64,000 bases of DNA from Nostoc sp. 'Peltigera membranacea cyanobiont' 210A (lineage in GTDB: Bacteria > Cyanobacteriota > Cyanobacteriia > Cyanobacteriales > Nostocaceae). Every line of letters starts with the position of its first letter. Position 1 is the stretch's first letter. Below, piece after piece: positions 1 to 9,500 of this stretch. The notes below the pieces were generated by a model that was given only the letters and a program-made list of their open reading frames with translations, did no database searches and was not told the DNA's origin. The stretch is taken from NCBI RefSeq assembly GCF_002246015.1, contig NZ_NOLJ01000001.1, positions 874,795-938,794 of the forward strand, read 5' to 3'. Both the position numbers and the translations under genes were made by a program.

Positions 1-105
1 GTTTTGACATTTCCCCCGAAGGTATCCGTTATTTAGGTTTGGCAAAACTAAAAATTTGATTATTAAGAGAAACTAGCAATTGCAACGTTTCTACACGCAT
101 AAAAC

Positions 106-142
106 AATAAATCCATCTAGATCGTGTCTAGATGGATTTATT
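106..142. terminator. Perfect 16-bp hairpin, likely terminator
   Basis: A perfect 16-bp inverted repeat (arms 106-121 and 127-142) encloses a 5-nt loop. On the minus strand the stem is followed by GTTTTA, so it may end the transcript of the FAS1 gene that stops at 245. Positions 1-105 hold nothing I can name. Confidence 0.6.
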
Positions 143-190
143 GGTAGTTGATGTTTACTAAAAAACATTCAACCAGACTGTAATGAAGAA

Positions 191-240
191 ACGACTATAG
201 GTAGTCGTCACGTCATAAATAGCATTTGCTATTCTGACGT
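191..240 (-). terminator. Two adjacent hairpins after the FAS1 gene
   Basis: ACGACTA/TAGTCGT (191-208, 4-nt loop) is followed by a two-part hairpin at 210-240, with ACGTCA/TGACGT outside and ATAGCA/TGCTAT inside. They lie directly behind the FAS1 stop codon on its strand. They look like mRNA 3'-end stabilisers or a compound terminator. No long T-run follows. Confidence 0.4.
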
Positions 241-244
241 TTGG

Positions 245-646
245 TTATGCAGGAATCAAAACTGTGTCAATGACGTGGATGACACCGTTATCAGCAGCAA
301 CATCTGCTGTTGCAACAGTTGCATCATTGATCTTAACGCCATTAGAAGCGTCAATTTTTACATCTGAACCTTCAACTGTTTTAGCTGTCTTCAGCTTAAC
401 TACATCAGCAGCCAGTACTTTGCCTGATACAACATGATAGGTCAAGATTTTCTTGAGCTTTGCAGGATCTTTCAGTAATGCGTCTACAGTACCTGCTGGA
501 AGCTTGTTAAATGCTTCGTCAGTGGGTGCGAAGACGGTGAATGGGCCTGCGCCTTTAAGTGTATCTACCAGACCAGCCGCTTCGATTGCTGCAACTAGTG
601 TCTTGAAAGAACCATTGTTGGTAGCAGTGTCAATTATGTTGGCCAT
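245..646 (-). CDS. Fasciclin (FAS1) domain protein
   Basis: This 133-aa protein is a single FAS1 domain. The H1 signature is visible as [17 protein letters not shown] (about residues 34-50), followed by LTYHVVSG (about 68-75) and the closing [15 protein letters not shown]1 domains mediate adhesion or protein interaction. Small single-domain versions without a signal peptide are common in cyanobacteria, and none is seen here. The ATG at 646 follows an AGG-containing leader. Hairpins lie just downstream. The gene is monocistronic and shows no link to the synthetase genes. The family call is firm; the role is unknown. Confidence 0.9.
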   Translation of the reverse strand: MANIIDTATNNGSFKTLVAAIEAAGLVDTLKGAGPFTVFAPTDEAFNKLPAGTVDALLKDPAKLKKILTYHVVSGKVLAADVVKLKTAKTVEGSDVKIDASNGVKINDATVATADVAADNGVIHVIDTVLIPA

Positions 647-811
647 GTGTTTTACCTAGTTCTGTGTAACTTGTTACAAATCTAAACTATTTATCCAATA
701 AAATCTATCTATCATTAGGCGTATACCAAATAGTTTTTGTTATTGATATGATAAGAGTTTATATATATTTTTATACAAATAAAGAATTATATGTACATTA
801 TCTAAGTGGAT

Positions 812-843
812 AAGACTATTGGATGCGCCTAGTCTTTTTTTTT
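812..843 (+). terminator. Orphan intrinsic terminator on the plus strand
   Basis: AAGACTA (812-818) pairs with TAGTCTT (830-836), and nine T residues run from 835 to 843: a textbook rho-independent terminator. No plus-strand gene lies upstream in the window, because 245-646 is on the minus strand. It may therefore end a small RNA starting between about 650 and 780. Confidence 0.6.
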
Positions 844-1157
844 ACACAGTGTAGGGGCTATGGGGCGATCGCATCCAAAGATTGTCAGAGCAGCGCTCAC
901 ATACCAATAAAGTTAGTTATATAGATGATTAAAATATTTAGTTGGTATAAATCAAGCTTTAGATATTTAGGATCGATATGAAAATTTTATAGTGTAATCC
1001 TTACTTTGTATACAAAAAAGCGCTATTTAGAGAATTTAAATATACTTACATTAACTTTTTGTCATGATTTATTGACCAAAAAAGTTGGTAATAATCCTAT
1101 TTAACTGATATTATTTCATCACTAAATACATTTCACTTACTGTTTGTGTAATTCCAC

Positions 1158-1223
1158 TTGGAAATAAAAAACGGCCCATCACACCAATGCTTTTAGCAAT
1201 TGTGATTAGCCGTTTATTTCCAA
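1158..1223. repeat. Long imperfect palindrome
   Basis: TTGGAAATA..AACGGC at the left pairs with GCCGTT..TATTTCCAA at the right, with a 3-nt bulge. Inside, ATCACA pairs with TGTGAT and TGC with GCA. The nested structure spans about 66 nt upstream of the modA-like gene. It could be a folded leader element, a terminator or a small dispersed palindrome. Confidence 0.45.
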
Positions 1224-1233
1224 AATTTCTGAT

Positions 1234-1248
1234 GCGTAAGGTTTACGC
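1234..1248. promoter_or_regulatory. Candidate operator GCGTAA-N3-TTACGC
   Basis: A perfect 6-bp inverted repeat with a 3-nt spacer lies 134 bp upstream of the modA-like start. The geometry suits a dimeric repressor. The regulator is not known and the site may be chance. Confidence 0.25.
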
Positions 1249-1381
1249 CAAAACCTCCTATAACTCCCATTTATCTATATCCTCTACCTCCTGTGTGGTT
1301 GGTATTTCTGTTGACTGTACGTAAGTCAGGTATGTCAGCAATGAGACTTTTAGGTAATATTTTCCCCAAACTATAACTTTC

Positions 1382-2236
1382 ATGAACAGAAGAAGACTTA
1401 TTGCTTGGATTGCTACAGCAGTTAGCAGCATGATGCTGGTAATAGGCTTGCAGTTCGTTAATTTATCACCAGCAAGCTCTGTAACCACACTTAACGTGTA
1501 TGCGGCTGTCAGCTTAACAAACGCGCTGAATGCCATTAAGACTCAGTACCAAAATGCTAACCCAGGCGTCAACGTTGTTTATACGTTTGGTGCTTCTGGT
1601 ACTTTACTTAGTCAAATACAAGCAGGAGCACCAGCAGATATTTTCATTTCTGCTGCTACCAACCAAATAGATGTATTGCAGAATTCAGCCCCAAGTAAAT
1701 TGGTTGCAGGTAGCCGCAAAAACGTTGTCAAAAACCGTTTAGTTTTGATTGCGCCTACGACATCTCCCGTTAGTGCTGGTAGTGCTGCCCTCACTAGCTT
1801 CAATGGTTTAAGCAATGCCAATATTACTGGTATTGCTATAGGTGACTACACAGGTACTCCTCCAGTTGTGCCAGCAGGAAATTATGCCAAACAAGTTCTC
1901 ACTAGCCGAGGTATTTTTAATACTCTTAGTCCTAAATTATACCGTGCTGCCAATGTGCGTGCCGTCTTAACTGCTGTTGAAAATAAAACTCTTGTAGTTG
2001 GAGGTATAACTAAAACTATCAGTGCAGGTGCTGTTTACAAAACTGACGCGGCCATTTCTAACAAGGTAAGAGTCGTACAAACTGCCCTCACAACAGAGAG
2101 CGATTCGATTGTTTATCCACTGGGTATACTCACCAGAACTAAAGTTTTAACGACGGCACAGAGTTTTTCTAACTACTTAAGTGGTAGTACTGCTCAGAAT
2201 ATCTTCAAAAATACTTACGGGTTTATCCTGCCTTAG
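1382..2236 (+). CDS. modA: Molybdate ABC transporter substrate-binding protein
   Basis: This 284-aa protein opens with a basic N-terminus and hydrophobic signal segment (about residues 1-33) and then shows the ModA pattern: LNVYAAVSLTNAL, YTFGASGTLLSQIQAGAPADIFISA (the oxyanion-binding loops) and a late KTDAAISNKVRVV segment. ModA captures molybdate or tungstate in the periplasm and hands it to ModBC. No modB or modC gene is adjacent, so the permease partner must lie elsewhere, or the protein serves another oxyanion. The ATG at 1382 has no strong Shine-Dalgarno sequence. The family call is firm; the ligand is inferred. Confidence 0.88.
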   Translation: MNRRRLIAWIATAVSSMMLVIGLQFVNLSPASSVTTLNVYAAVSLTNALNAIKTQYQNANPGVNVVYTFGASGTLLSQIQAGAPADIFISAATNQIDVLQNSAPSKLVAGSRKNVVKNRLVLIAPTTSPVSAGSAALTSFNGLSNANITGIAIGDYTGTPPVVPAGNYAKQVLTSRGIFNTLSPKLYRAANVRAVLTAVENKTLVVGGITKTISAGAVYKTDAAISNKVRVVQTALTTESDSIVYPLGILTRTKVLTTAQSFSNYLSGSTAQNIFKNTYGFILP

Positions 2237-2302
2237 TCACCAGAAAGTAAATCAATCAAGTACTCGTTGTCGTGAATTTTGAACTATTTGGAGTTATGTC
2301 TT

Positions 2303-2884
2303 GTGAAGTTCACTAAAAAACTCTCAATTATTGTTTGTAGTTTGACTACTGCCTTCCTTCATACTGCTGTGATTACTAATACTTATAAGTCAGCAGCACA
2401 AGCTGAAAGACAAGAACTGATTATCAACGGGGGATTTGAATACGACTCTCTTATAGATCCAACTAATCCCGAAACTACAAATCCTAATGTTACAGGATGG
2501 GTTAAATCTGGTAATCCAATAGATATATCAGGTACTAAAATTGACAATTTTCCTAATACTGGTAAGCAGGGATTATCGCTTGGTGGATTTTCAGCCATTA
2601 GCTACATATCGCAAACTATCCCTACATTTCCTGGTCAACGCTATAAACTTACTTACTATCTTGCATCGACAGAAGAAGCACCCGATCTGAACAACAAATT
2701 TAAGGTTTTTGTAGGTGGTAAAAAAGTTTATCTTCAAAAAGATACTCCTTACCAATCCTACACACAATACACGTTAAATTTTAGAGCAAAAGGAAGATCC
2801 ACCGAAATAAAGTTTGGCTACCAAGCCAAGTATGCGTTTTTATATTTGGATGATGTGAGTGTCAAAGCTACACCTGAAAATTAA
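2303..2884 (+). CDS. Secreted DUF642/choice-of-anchor-like protein lacking its anchor
   Basis: I place the start at the GTG at 2303, 9 nt behind GGAG, because it aligns with the ATG of the tandem paralogue at 3167. A TTG at 2279 would add only eight unmatched residues. The 193-aa product has a signal peptide (about 1-30) and a galactose-binding-like domain beginning LIINGGFEYD, with GWVKSGNPIDI, QGLSLGG and YISQTIPTFPGQRYKLTYYLA. It ends ...KATPEN and stops where the paralogue continues into a PEP-CTERM tail, so the sorting anchor is missing. It is likely a secreted surface or matrix protein; its ligand is unknown. Confidence 0.75.
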   Translation: MKFTKKLSIIVCSLTTAFLHTAVITNTYKSAAQAERQELIINGGFEYDSLIDPTNPETTNPNVTGWVKSGNPIDISGTKIDNFPNTGKQGLSLGGFSAISYISQTIPTFPGQRYKLTYYLASTEEAPDLNNKFKVFVGGKKVYLQKDTPYQSYTQYTLNFRAKGRSTEIKFGYQAKYAFLYLDDVSVKATPEN

Positions 2885-3166
2885 GTAAAAAACTATAGGG
2901 ATGAATAAACCACAGGTAGAAGCCTAAGCAATGTCTGGCTCAATAGTGTCAAGAATGCCACTAAAATTCATCTGATTTAAAAACTTAATAATGCGTTTAT
3001 TGAGAAAATTTGCCTTGGGTGTATGAATCATTATCCACATCTATAGCTAACTCTTATAAACCAGAAGAAAGTGTTCATTTTTATTGACACTACTGAAAGC
3101 CAGCATGGATGTAACTATCAACTTGTTTTCATTGTCGAAATTTAGAATTATTTGGAGTCAAGCTTC

Positions 3167-3829
3167 ATGAATTTAACTAAAAAACTCTCAATTATTGTTT
3201 GTAGTTTTACTACTACCTTAATTAGCACTGCTGTGATTACTAATATTTATAATGCAGCAGCACAAGCGGCAGAACTTGTTAAAAACGGAAGCTTTGAACT
3301 CGATCCCCTCGTAGGTCTTAACAATCCCAACGCTACGAATACGAATATTACAGACTGGATTAAGTCTGGCGATCCGATGGATATATCAGGGATAAGAATA
3401 AGCAATTTTCCTCAGCATAATAGTGGTAATCAGGGCTTATCACTTAGTGGATTTATAGACCTCAGCTACATATCACAGACACTTTCTACACAACCTGGTC
3501 AGCAATACGAACTTAGTTACTATTTAGCATCTATAGATGAAGCCCCTGACCTTGATAATCAATTTCAGACATTTGTAGGTGGAAATAAGCTTTTTGATCA
3601 AAAAGACATTTCTTTTCAACCATACACGCAATATAAGTTCAATTTTACGGCAGATGCATCATCCACAGAGTTAAAGTTTGGGGATTGGGATAAATATGGA
3701 TTCTTATACTTGGATAATGTGAGTGTAAAACCTGTGCCTGAGCCATCAACTATTGGAGGAATAGCAGTTACGGCTGGATTGTTGGGAATATGGCTGAAGA
3801 AAAAGAAAGCAATTAGCGAGAAAGAATAG
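3167..3829 (+). CDS. DUF642/choice-of-anchor-like protein with PEP-CTERM anchor
   Basis: The start is the ATG at 3167 behind GGAG (a TTG at 3152 is in frame but unlikely). The 220-aa product has a signal peptide, a domain closely matching its upstream neighbour (LVKNGSFELDP, ISYWIKSG-like and QGLSLSGF segments, YYLASIDEAPDLDNQF) and a C-terminal PEP-CTERM signal: VPEPSTIGG, then a hydrophobic stretch, then KKKK. PEP-CTERM tails direct sorting across the outer membrane through exosortase. The two genes arose by tandem duplication. The 282 bp between them hold no recognisable gene. Family and sorting are well supported; function is unknown. Confidence 0.85.
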   Translation: MNLTKKLSIIVCSFTTTLISTAVITNIYNAAAQAAELVKNGSFELDPLVGLNNPNATNTNITDWIKSGDPMDISGIRISNFPQHNSGNQGLSLSGFIDLSYISQTLSTQPGQQYELSYYLASIDEAPDLDNQFQTFVGGNKLFDQKDISFQPYTQYKFNFTADASSTELKFGDWDKYGFLYLDNVSVKPVPEPSTIGGIAVTAGLLGIWLKKKKAISEKE

Positions 3830-3864
3830 CCTTTTTTTTTACCTTTTGGAAAAGAACAGATCGT

Positions 3865-3903
3865 AAATCCCTCAAACTACTGTGCGGTAGTTCTGAGGGA
3901 TTT
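3865..3903. terminator. Bidirectional-type terminator between convergent genes
   Basis: AAATCCCTCA (3865-3874) pairs with TGAGGGATTT (3894-3903), and AACTAC/GTAGTT extends the stem with a 1-nt bulge. It sits between the plus-strand PEP-CTERM gene and the minus-strand MbtH gene, which ends the synthetase run. A T-run at 3832-3840 follows the PEP-CTERM gene. Confidence 0.65.
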
Positions 3904-3991
3904 GGTCATCTTCTACTAAAAGTTATTTACTGAATTCCAGCAACTATTCATTTTTGTCTTACCTCAAGTCAATTAGTCAAAAATGCTTCAA

Positions 3992-4219
3992 CTAACGATT
4001 TTTATTAGCAGCCTCTTCCATTTGTTTTCTCAAACTTAAAGGTCTCATATCAGTCCATACTTCTTTAATGTATTCCAGACACTCTGATTTGAGTCCACTT
4101 TTACCTGCATCTGTCCAACCAAGAGCATTTTCTCGTTCAGCAGGCCAAATAGAATATTGTTCCTCATGATTGACTACAACTTTATAAATTGTTGTATCTT
4201 CTGAAGTCATTTGACTCAT
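3992..4219 (-). CDS. MbtH-like NRPS accessory protein
   Basis: MbtH-like proteins bind adenylation domains and are often needed for their folding and activity. This 75-aa protein carries the family signature: [10 protein letters not shown], then [28 protein letters not shown]. The three conserved Trp residues are present. The start is the ATG at 4219, five nt behind GGAGG; a TTG four codons upstream overlaps that site and is rejected. It is the last gene of the minus-strand synthetase run and presumably serves the Asp, Gly, Ser and His-like A domains upstream. Confidence 0.95.
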   Translation of the reverse strand: MSQMTSEDTTIYKVVVNHEEQYSIWPAERENALGWTDAGKSGLKSECLEYIKEVWTDMRPLSLRKQMEEAANKNR

Positions 4220-4257
4220 TTTTACCTCCAATCAATTTTTATGACTCAACTAAAATT

Positions 4258-5712
4258 TTAAAGAGAAGGACGGGGAGGTAAAAAACCTCCAGACCTCAGT
4301 TGTTCTACGCTATCTTTAACAGCTTGGATAATGTAGCTAATATCTTCATCTGTATGTGCTGTGGATAAGTAACCGTTAATACCTAAAAGGTGAACTCCTT
4401 TATAAAGCAGATGATATTTTAATAAGCTCATAGCAGCTGAAGCAGTAGAATTATTTTCTGAAAGTTCTACAGATGCAGAACCAAATAGTGAACCAAAGTT
4501 AGCCATTTTTAGTGGTAGTCTTTCAGATGTAAAATAATTATTCAAATCAGTAACGAATTGTGTTGTACGTTCATTCAATTTATGATGCAATGATAAACCT
4601 TCACTTTGCAGATATTTGAGTACTGCTTTTGCAGCAGCCATTGCTAATGGATGTTTACAAAAAGTACCTGCAAAAAATGTTTTTTTGGTTTGAGGGTAGG
4701 AATCATCGCCATAGTTCCATACACCACCATCAATTGCATCCATATATTTACTTTTTCCGGCAATTATCCCAATCGGTATTCCTCCACCAACAATTTTTCC
4801 GTAGGTAGCAATGTCTGCTTGTACGCCAAAATATGCTTGTGCGCCACCAGGATGAATGCGAAAACCTGTAACCATTTCATCAAAAATTAAAGCAATTTCA
4901 GTTGCTTGTGTTAATTCCCGTAACTGGTGCAGAAATTCCTTTGGCTGTAAAGCTGGTCTACTAGTTTGTACAGGAACTACCAAAACTGCTGCTAATTCTT
5001 GTTGATGAGTTGTGATAATTTCTAATGATTCCGGGTTAGCATAATCTAACACCAAAACATCATTAACAAAATTTCGTAATACTCCTGGTGATAATGGAAT
5101 TGCAGATTGATTATTTTCTGCATTATTACCTTTAACTAACGTACCATCAAAATGACCATGATAAGAACCAGAAAATATAACGATTTTATTACGTCCTGTA
5201 ACGGCTCTAGCAATGCGGATAGCAGTCATTACGGCTTCTGTACCTGTATTGCTAAAACAAACCCGTTCCATCCCAGTAAGTTGAGAAATTAACTCAGCCA
5301 CTTCACTAACAAGTTCTGATTGGGGGCCAATTTGAATTCCTTTATCCATTTGGGTAATTAAAGCCTCTTTAATAAAAGATGGATTATGACCAAAAAGATT
5401 AATTCCCAATCCCATCATTACATCTACATATTCATTACCATCTACATCCCATATTTTGGAACCCAAAGAGCGATTAGCAACAATGGGATAATACATTTCT
5501 TTAAAGAGTAGATTAAACTCTCCTAAATTTTTATCATCAGATAAAAATAGGCGAGAATTTTGAGAAATTTGCTTTGATGTTTTTGTGCGATCGCTGTAGC
5601 TATTGATAAAATATTGTAAGTACTCTAATTGCTGATTAGTAAGCCCTGCTTTAGCTAGCAGCTTAGTTAGATTGTCTGAATTTTGAGCTAATGTAACTGG
5701 TTGTGCATTCAT
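4258..5712 (-). CDS. Stand-alone class III (GSAM-like) aminotransferase
   Basis: This is a PLP-dependent class III aminotransferase of 484 aa. PLP-binding elements are SGSYHG (about 181-186), FDEMVTGFR (Asp278) and the Schiff-base lysine Lys306 in TYGKIVGGG. It is a clear paralogue of the aminotransferase domain inside the 18421-23703 protein, including the N-terminal extension. An odd change is VVPVQTSRP near 245-253, where the embedded domain has VEPIQSSRP, so a usually conserved Glu is Val. Because the last synthetase module ends in a reductase, this enzyme may convert the released aldehyde to a primary amine, as MxcL does for myxochelin B. Acting in trans on a beta-keto thioester is the alternative. 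Confidence 0.85.
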   Translation of the reverse strand: MNAQPVTLAQNSDNLTKLLAKAGLTNQQLEYLQYFINSYSDRTKTSKQISQNSRLFLSDDKNLGEFNLLFKEMYYPIVANRSLGSKIWDVDGNEYVDVMMGLGINLFGHNPSFIKEALITQMDKGIQIGPQSELVSEVAELISQLTGMERVCFSNTGTEAVMTAIRIARAVTGRNKIVIFSGSYHGHFDGTLVKGNNAENNQSAIPLSPGVLRNFVNDVLVLDYANPESLEIITTHQQELAAVLVVPVQTSRPALQPKEFLHQLRELTQATEIALIFDEMVTGFRIHPGGAQAYFGVQADIATYGKIVGGGIPIGIIAGKSKYMDAIDGGVWNYGDDSYPQTKKTFFAGTFCKHPLAMAAAKAVLKYLQSEGLSLHHKLNERTTQFVTDLNNYFTSERLPLKMANFGSLFGSASVELSENNSTASAAMSLLKYHLLYKGVHLLGINGYLSTAHTDEDISYIIQAVKDSVEQLRSGGFLPPRPSL

Positions 5713-5771
5713 AAAGTTTCTTCTTTTGATTTATAATCGCAATGTATTATTTGGCTGCAATTTTACATTTC

Positions 5772-6530
5772 TTAAATAGGCACACGCTTGTAGCAAATAA
5801 AATAATTACTACCAAGTGTTTGAGATATTCCTAAATCGTGATGTGCATCGTAACTGCTAATTTCGCTAAATCCAGCAGTTTCTAGAGCAGAAAGAATCTC
5901 TTCTTTGGCATAACATTTTTCAGAAATCACTTTATCCAAACGTTGCCAACTTTTTTCTAATAATGTAAATACAGTTAAATAAATTTGACCTATTTTATTT
6001 TCGGGATTATAGATATTTTTTGTAGACCAAGCGTAATCATCTTTGATATTACCAGAAATTTTACCGCTCCAATTTGATTGGAATTCTTCTTCTGTGAAGA
6101 AGTGACACAAGAATATTCCATTTTCATTTAGTGCATTATAAACATTGTTAAATACGCACTCTAATTCTTCAACTTTCATAACATAGTTTAGAGAACCAGT
6201 AGTTGAAACCACTGCATCAAACTTAGCTGCTAAATCGAAAAATCGAGCATCGCCAAGGATGAGTTTTGCTTCTGGCGCATTCTCACGAGCATAAAGCAAC
6301 ATTTGCTCAGAGCCATCAATCCCTGTGATTTTATAATCCTGTTTGAGTAATTGCTGTGCTAAATGTCCAGTACCACAACAAAGGTCAAGAATATGCGCTC
6401 CCTGAGTTAAATGGGGGAGTAACAATTTTTCTAAAACTGGTATTGTTTCCTCAAAAAGTCCTAATACCCAATCTTCGTTGTATATACGAGCTAAAACATC
6501 ATAATCATCGTAACGAATTGTCGAGTTCAT
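5772..6530 (-). CDS. Class I SAM-dependent methyltransferase
   Basis: This 252-aa Rossmann-fold methyltransferase has motif I ILDLCCGTGHLAQQL (about 45-59), the acidic post-I GIDGSEQM and motif II/III segments (KLILGDARFF, FDAVVSTTGSLNYV). The start ATG at 6530 is preceded by AGGAG. It resembles the methyltransferase at 30059-30853, so the gene set holds two related copies. It lies between the reductase module and the stand-alone aminotransferase, which suggests late tailoring of the product. The methylated atom (N, O or carboxylate) cannot be read from sequence. Confidence 0.8.
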   Translation of the reverse strand: MNSTIRYDDYDVLARIYNEDWVLGLFEETIPVLEKLLLPHLTQGAHILDLCCGTGHLAQQLLKQDYKITGIDGSEQMLLYARENAPEAKLILGDARFFDLAAKFDAVVSTTGSLNYVMKVEELECVFNNVYNALNENGIFLCHFFTEEEFQSNWSGKISGNIKDDYAWSTKNIYNPENKIGQIYLTVFTLLEKSWQRLDKVISEKCYAKEEILSALETAGFSEISSYDAHHDLGISQTLGSNYFICYKRVPI

Positions 6531-6573
6531 GAAATATTACTCCTGAAAATATTGGAAAAAGTTTAATTAGTCT

Positions 6574-9500
6574 TTAGCTTAAAACTTGACGATCTAAATA
6601 ACTCTGCTTAATCAAATAAGAAAAATAAACGCCGAGTAATTTATTGTCTAGGGAAGGACAAGTAATGGAAGTATCGACTAATCCATTGATAACGTTTTGG
6701 TTATCAAGCTGTAAAAATCCTGAGTTGTAACTTTCTTCGTGAGCTTGTCTTGCGGGAAAAAATGGCACTAATGAATATAAAGGATGGTCTAATGAATCTT
6801 GAGTAACATTGAGCAATTTCTCTCGCCACTGGTCATAAGAATTTTGCTCAATTAAATAACCCCATGAGCGAATATGGTCTATAAGTGTATTTGAGTGGAG
6901 AGTTTGGGGATGAACTAAGTGGAAGGTTTTACCGAGAGATTCTTCCTGTTTCGATAAATGAACTATTGCTTTGCTGACATAATCCACAGGAACTATATTC
7001 TCTCTAATGTCTATATCTGGCACACTCCCCAATTGGACACAACCTATTATCAGTTTGTACAAGAAGTCATTACTATTAAAAACACCTGTTTTACTATGTC
7101 CAGATATACGTGATGGTCTATAAATAGAGATAGGAATTCCTCTTTCAGCCGCAGTTTGTACTAACTTTTCAGCTATCCATTTACTTTGACAATATCCATT
7201 GCTGGGAAATTCATTCTCATCAAATCTATCCTGTTCTCGTACTATTTTCACTCCCGATTCAACTTGTGAGGAAACAACACCAGAACTAGAAATAAAATGT
7301 ACTGTTTTGGTTTTAGCTTCACTAGCTAATCTGAGGATTTCTTGTGTACCAAGTACGTTTGCAGGTTTCAGAATAGAGTAGGGATAAATATGATGTACCC
7401 AAGCACCATTATGGTAGATGACATCAATTATAGATGCTAACTGTTGAAATTTTTCAGTTTCTAAACCCAAAAGTGGCTTTGATAAATCGCCCACAATGGG
7501 AATAATTCTAGAATTCCAAATTTCGTTCCAAATTCCATAAGATTCTAGAGCGGTTTGCAGCTTAATATTGCTATCCTCAAAAGTTGAATTTCGTACTAAG
7601 CAATAAATATCTGCTTTGGTTTGTTGCAGAAGTTCAGCCAGTAAAAATAATCCTAAAAAGCCTGTGGCTCCAGTCAGTAAAATAGCGTTTGGTTCAGAGA
7701 TAAACTTACCAACACTTTGAGGATAAATTGTCGGATCTAAAACAGTTTCAGTTTTGATATCCAATGTTGGGTAATTAACTTCTGTTTGACAAACTCGATC
7801 AATATTTTCCGCTAAACCTTCTACTGTAGGTTTCTCTAACAAACTGCGTAAAGATATATCTAAGTTAAAAGTTTCTTTAACTTTGGCAAGTAATTGAGTA
7901 GTTAATAAAGAATGCCCACCCAATTCAAAGAAGTTGTCGTAAATCCCAACTTTCTCAACTTTTAAAACCTCAGCCCAGATTTGAGTCAGCGTTTCTTCTA
8001 CAGGAGTGCGAGGAGGAACAAATTCTCCTATTAAATCTGACCTGACTTGCTCTGGTGCAGGTAGGACTTTTCTATCGACTTTACCATTGGGGCTTCGAGG
8101 TAATTCTTTTAGTAGTACGACAGATGATGGAAGCATGAATTCTGGTAGTTTATCTTTCGCAAAGTTGCGGAGTTCATTAACTGTAGTGGCTGATTTTGAC
8201 TGGGGAACTACATAAGCAACTAAGCGTTTGTTTCCTGGTACATCTTCACGTGCAATAACTACTGTTTCTTGCACGTGAAGATGTTGATTTAGTAATGCTT
8301 CAATCTCGCCTAACTCTATACGGAAGCCGCGAATCTTTACTTGATTATCAATGCGCCCTAAAAACTCAATATTACCATTACTAAGATATCGTGCTAAATC
8401 ACCAGTTTTATACAGACGCATTCCTGGTTGTTGGCTGAAGGGATGGGGAATGAATTTCTCAGATGTAATTTCAGGCTGATTTAAATAACCTCTTGCTAAA
8501 CCTTCACCACTAATATAAATTTCGCCAGAAACACCAATAGGAACTGGATGTAAATGAGAGTCTAGTATATATATTTTTGTATTGGCTATGGGATGACCAA
8601 TGGATATTTGCGTTCCAGTTTCTAGAGAATGACAATGGTATACACTACTCCAAACAGTTGCTTCTGTCGGCCCGTACTCGTTAAATAGAGATGTTTTTGA
8701 CTGTAATTGAGAGTGATGTTCTACCAATTCTGGCGGACAAAATTCACCTGCAACTATGACAGCACGCAGGGAATTTAACTGTTCTGGTTTTGCTTGTTGC
8801 AATATGAGAGCATATAGAGAAGGAAGACTTAATAAATGGGAAACTCTATTTTGAGAAATTAACTCTACGAGTTTAGTGACTTCTCGTTGTACACCTTCTT
8901 CTGGTAAATGTAGAGTTCCGCCACAACAAAGTGTCCAGAAAATACCCGCAATAGAACTATCAAAAGCAAAGGATGAAAGTAATAAGAAGCTGCTGACAGG
9001 TTGCTGATAATAGGTAATGCGTGCAGTTGTGGAGTGAACTAGGTTACGATGTGCGATCGCAACTCCTTTAGGCTTACCTGTAGAACCAGAAGTGTAGATT
9101 ACATAAGCTAAGTTTTCGGGAGTTGCTGTTGGAACGGGTGCTTCCTGACTCTCCTCTGCAATAGCTTCCCAATCTGTATCTAAGCAAATTGTCTGTGCAT
9201 CGTGGTTGGGTAAGCCTTCCAGGAGATGCTGCTGAGTCAATAATATGGATACTTGAGTATCCTCTAGCATGAAAGCTAAACGCTCTTGGGGATAGTGCGG
9301 ATCGAGAGGAACATAAGCACCACCAGCTTTGAGAATACCCAAGATACCTACGAGCATTTCTAAGGAACGTTCCACACAAATTCCCACTAATACTTCTGCA
9401 CCTACCCCCAACTTTTGCAAGGAATGAGCTAGTTGATTTGCACGTGTATTCAGTTCAGCATAAGTGAATTGTTGGTTGTTAAATACAACAGCAATATTAT

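Larger units (their letters stand above)
844..1381. other. Intergenic stretch before the modA-like gene
   Basis: No coding region is supported here. It holds one HIP1 octamer (GCGATCGC near 865), AT-rich sequence, the hairpin at 1158-1223 and a palindrome at 1234-1248. The opposite-strand reading frame that overlaps the modA-like start has no family resemblance and was not called. Confidence 0.5.

Noticed and set aside
1258..1536. 92-codon minus-strand frame over the modA start
   Set aside because: It overlaps the well-supported modA-like signal peptide on the other strand and has no family resemblance.
2885..3166. Possible transposase remnant between the two anchor-family genes
   Set aside because: Short open stretches on the minus strand exist, but nothing resembles a transposase motif and no terminal repeats are visible.
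9074..9379. 101-codon frame inside the terminal-module A domain
   Set aside because: It is an out-of-frame shadow of a conserved adenylation domain.
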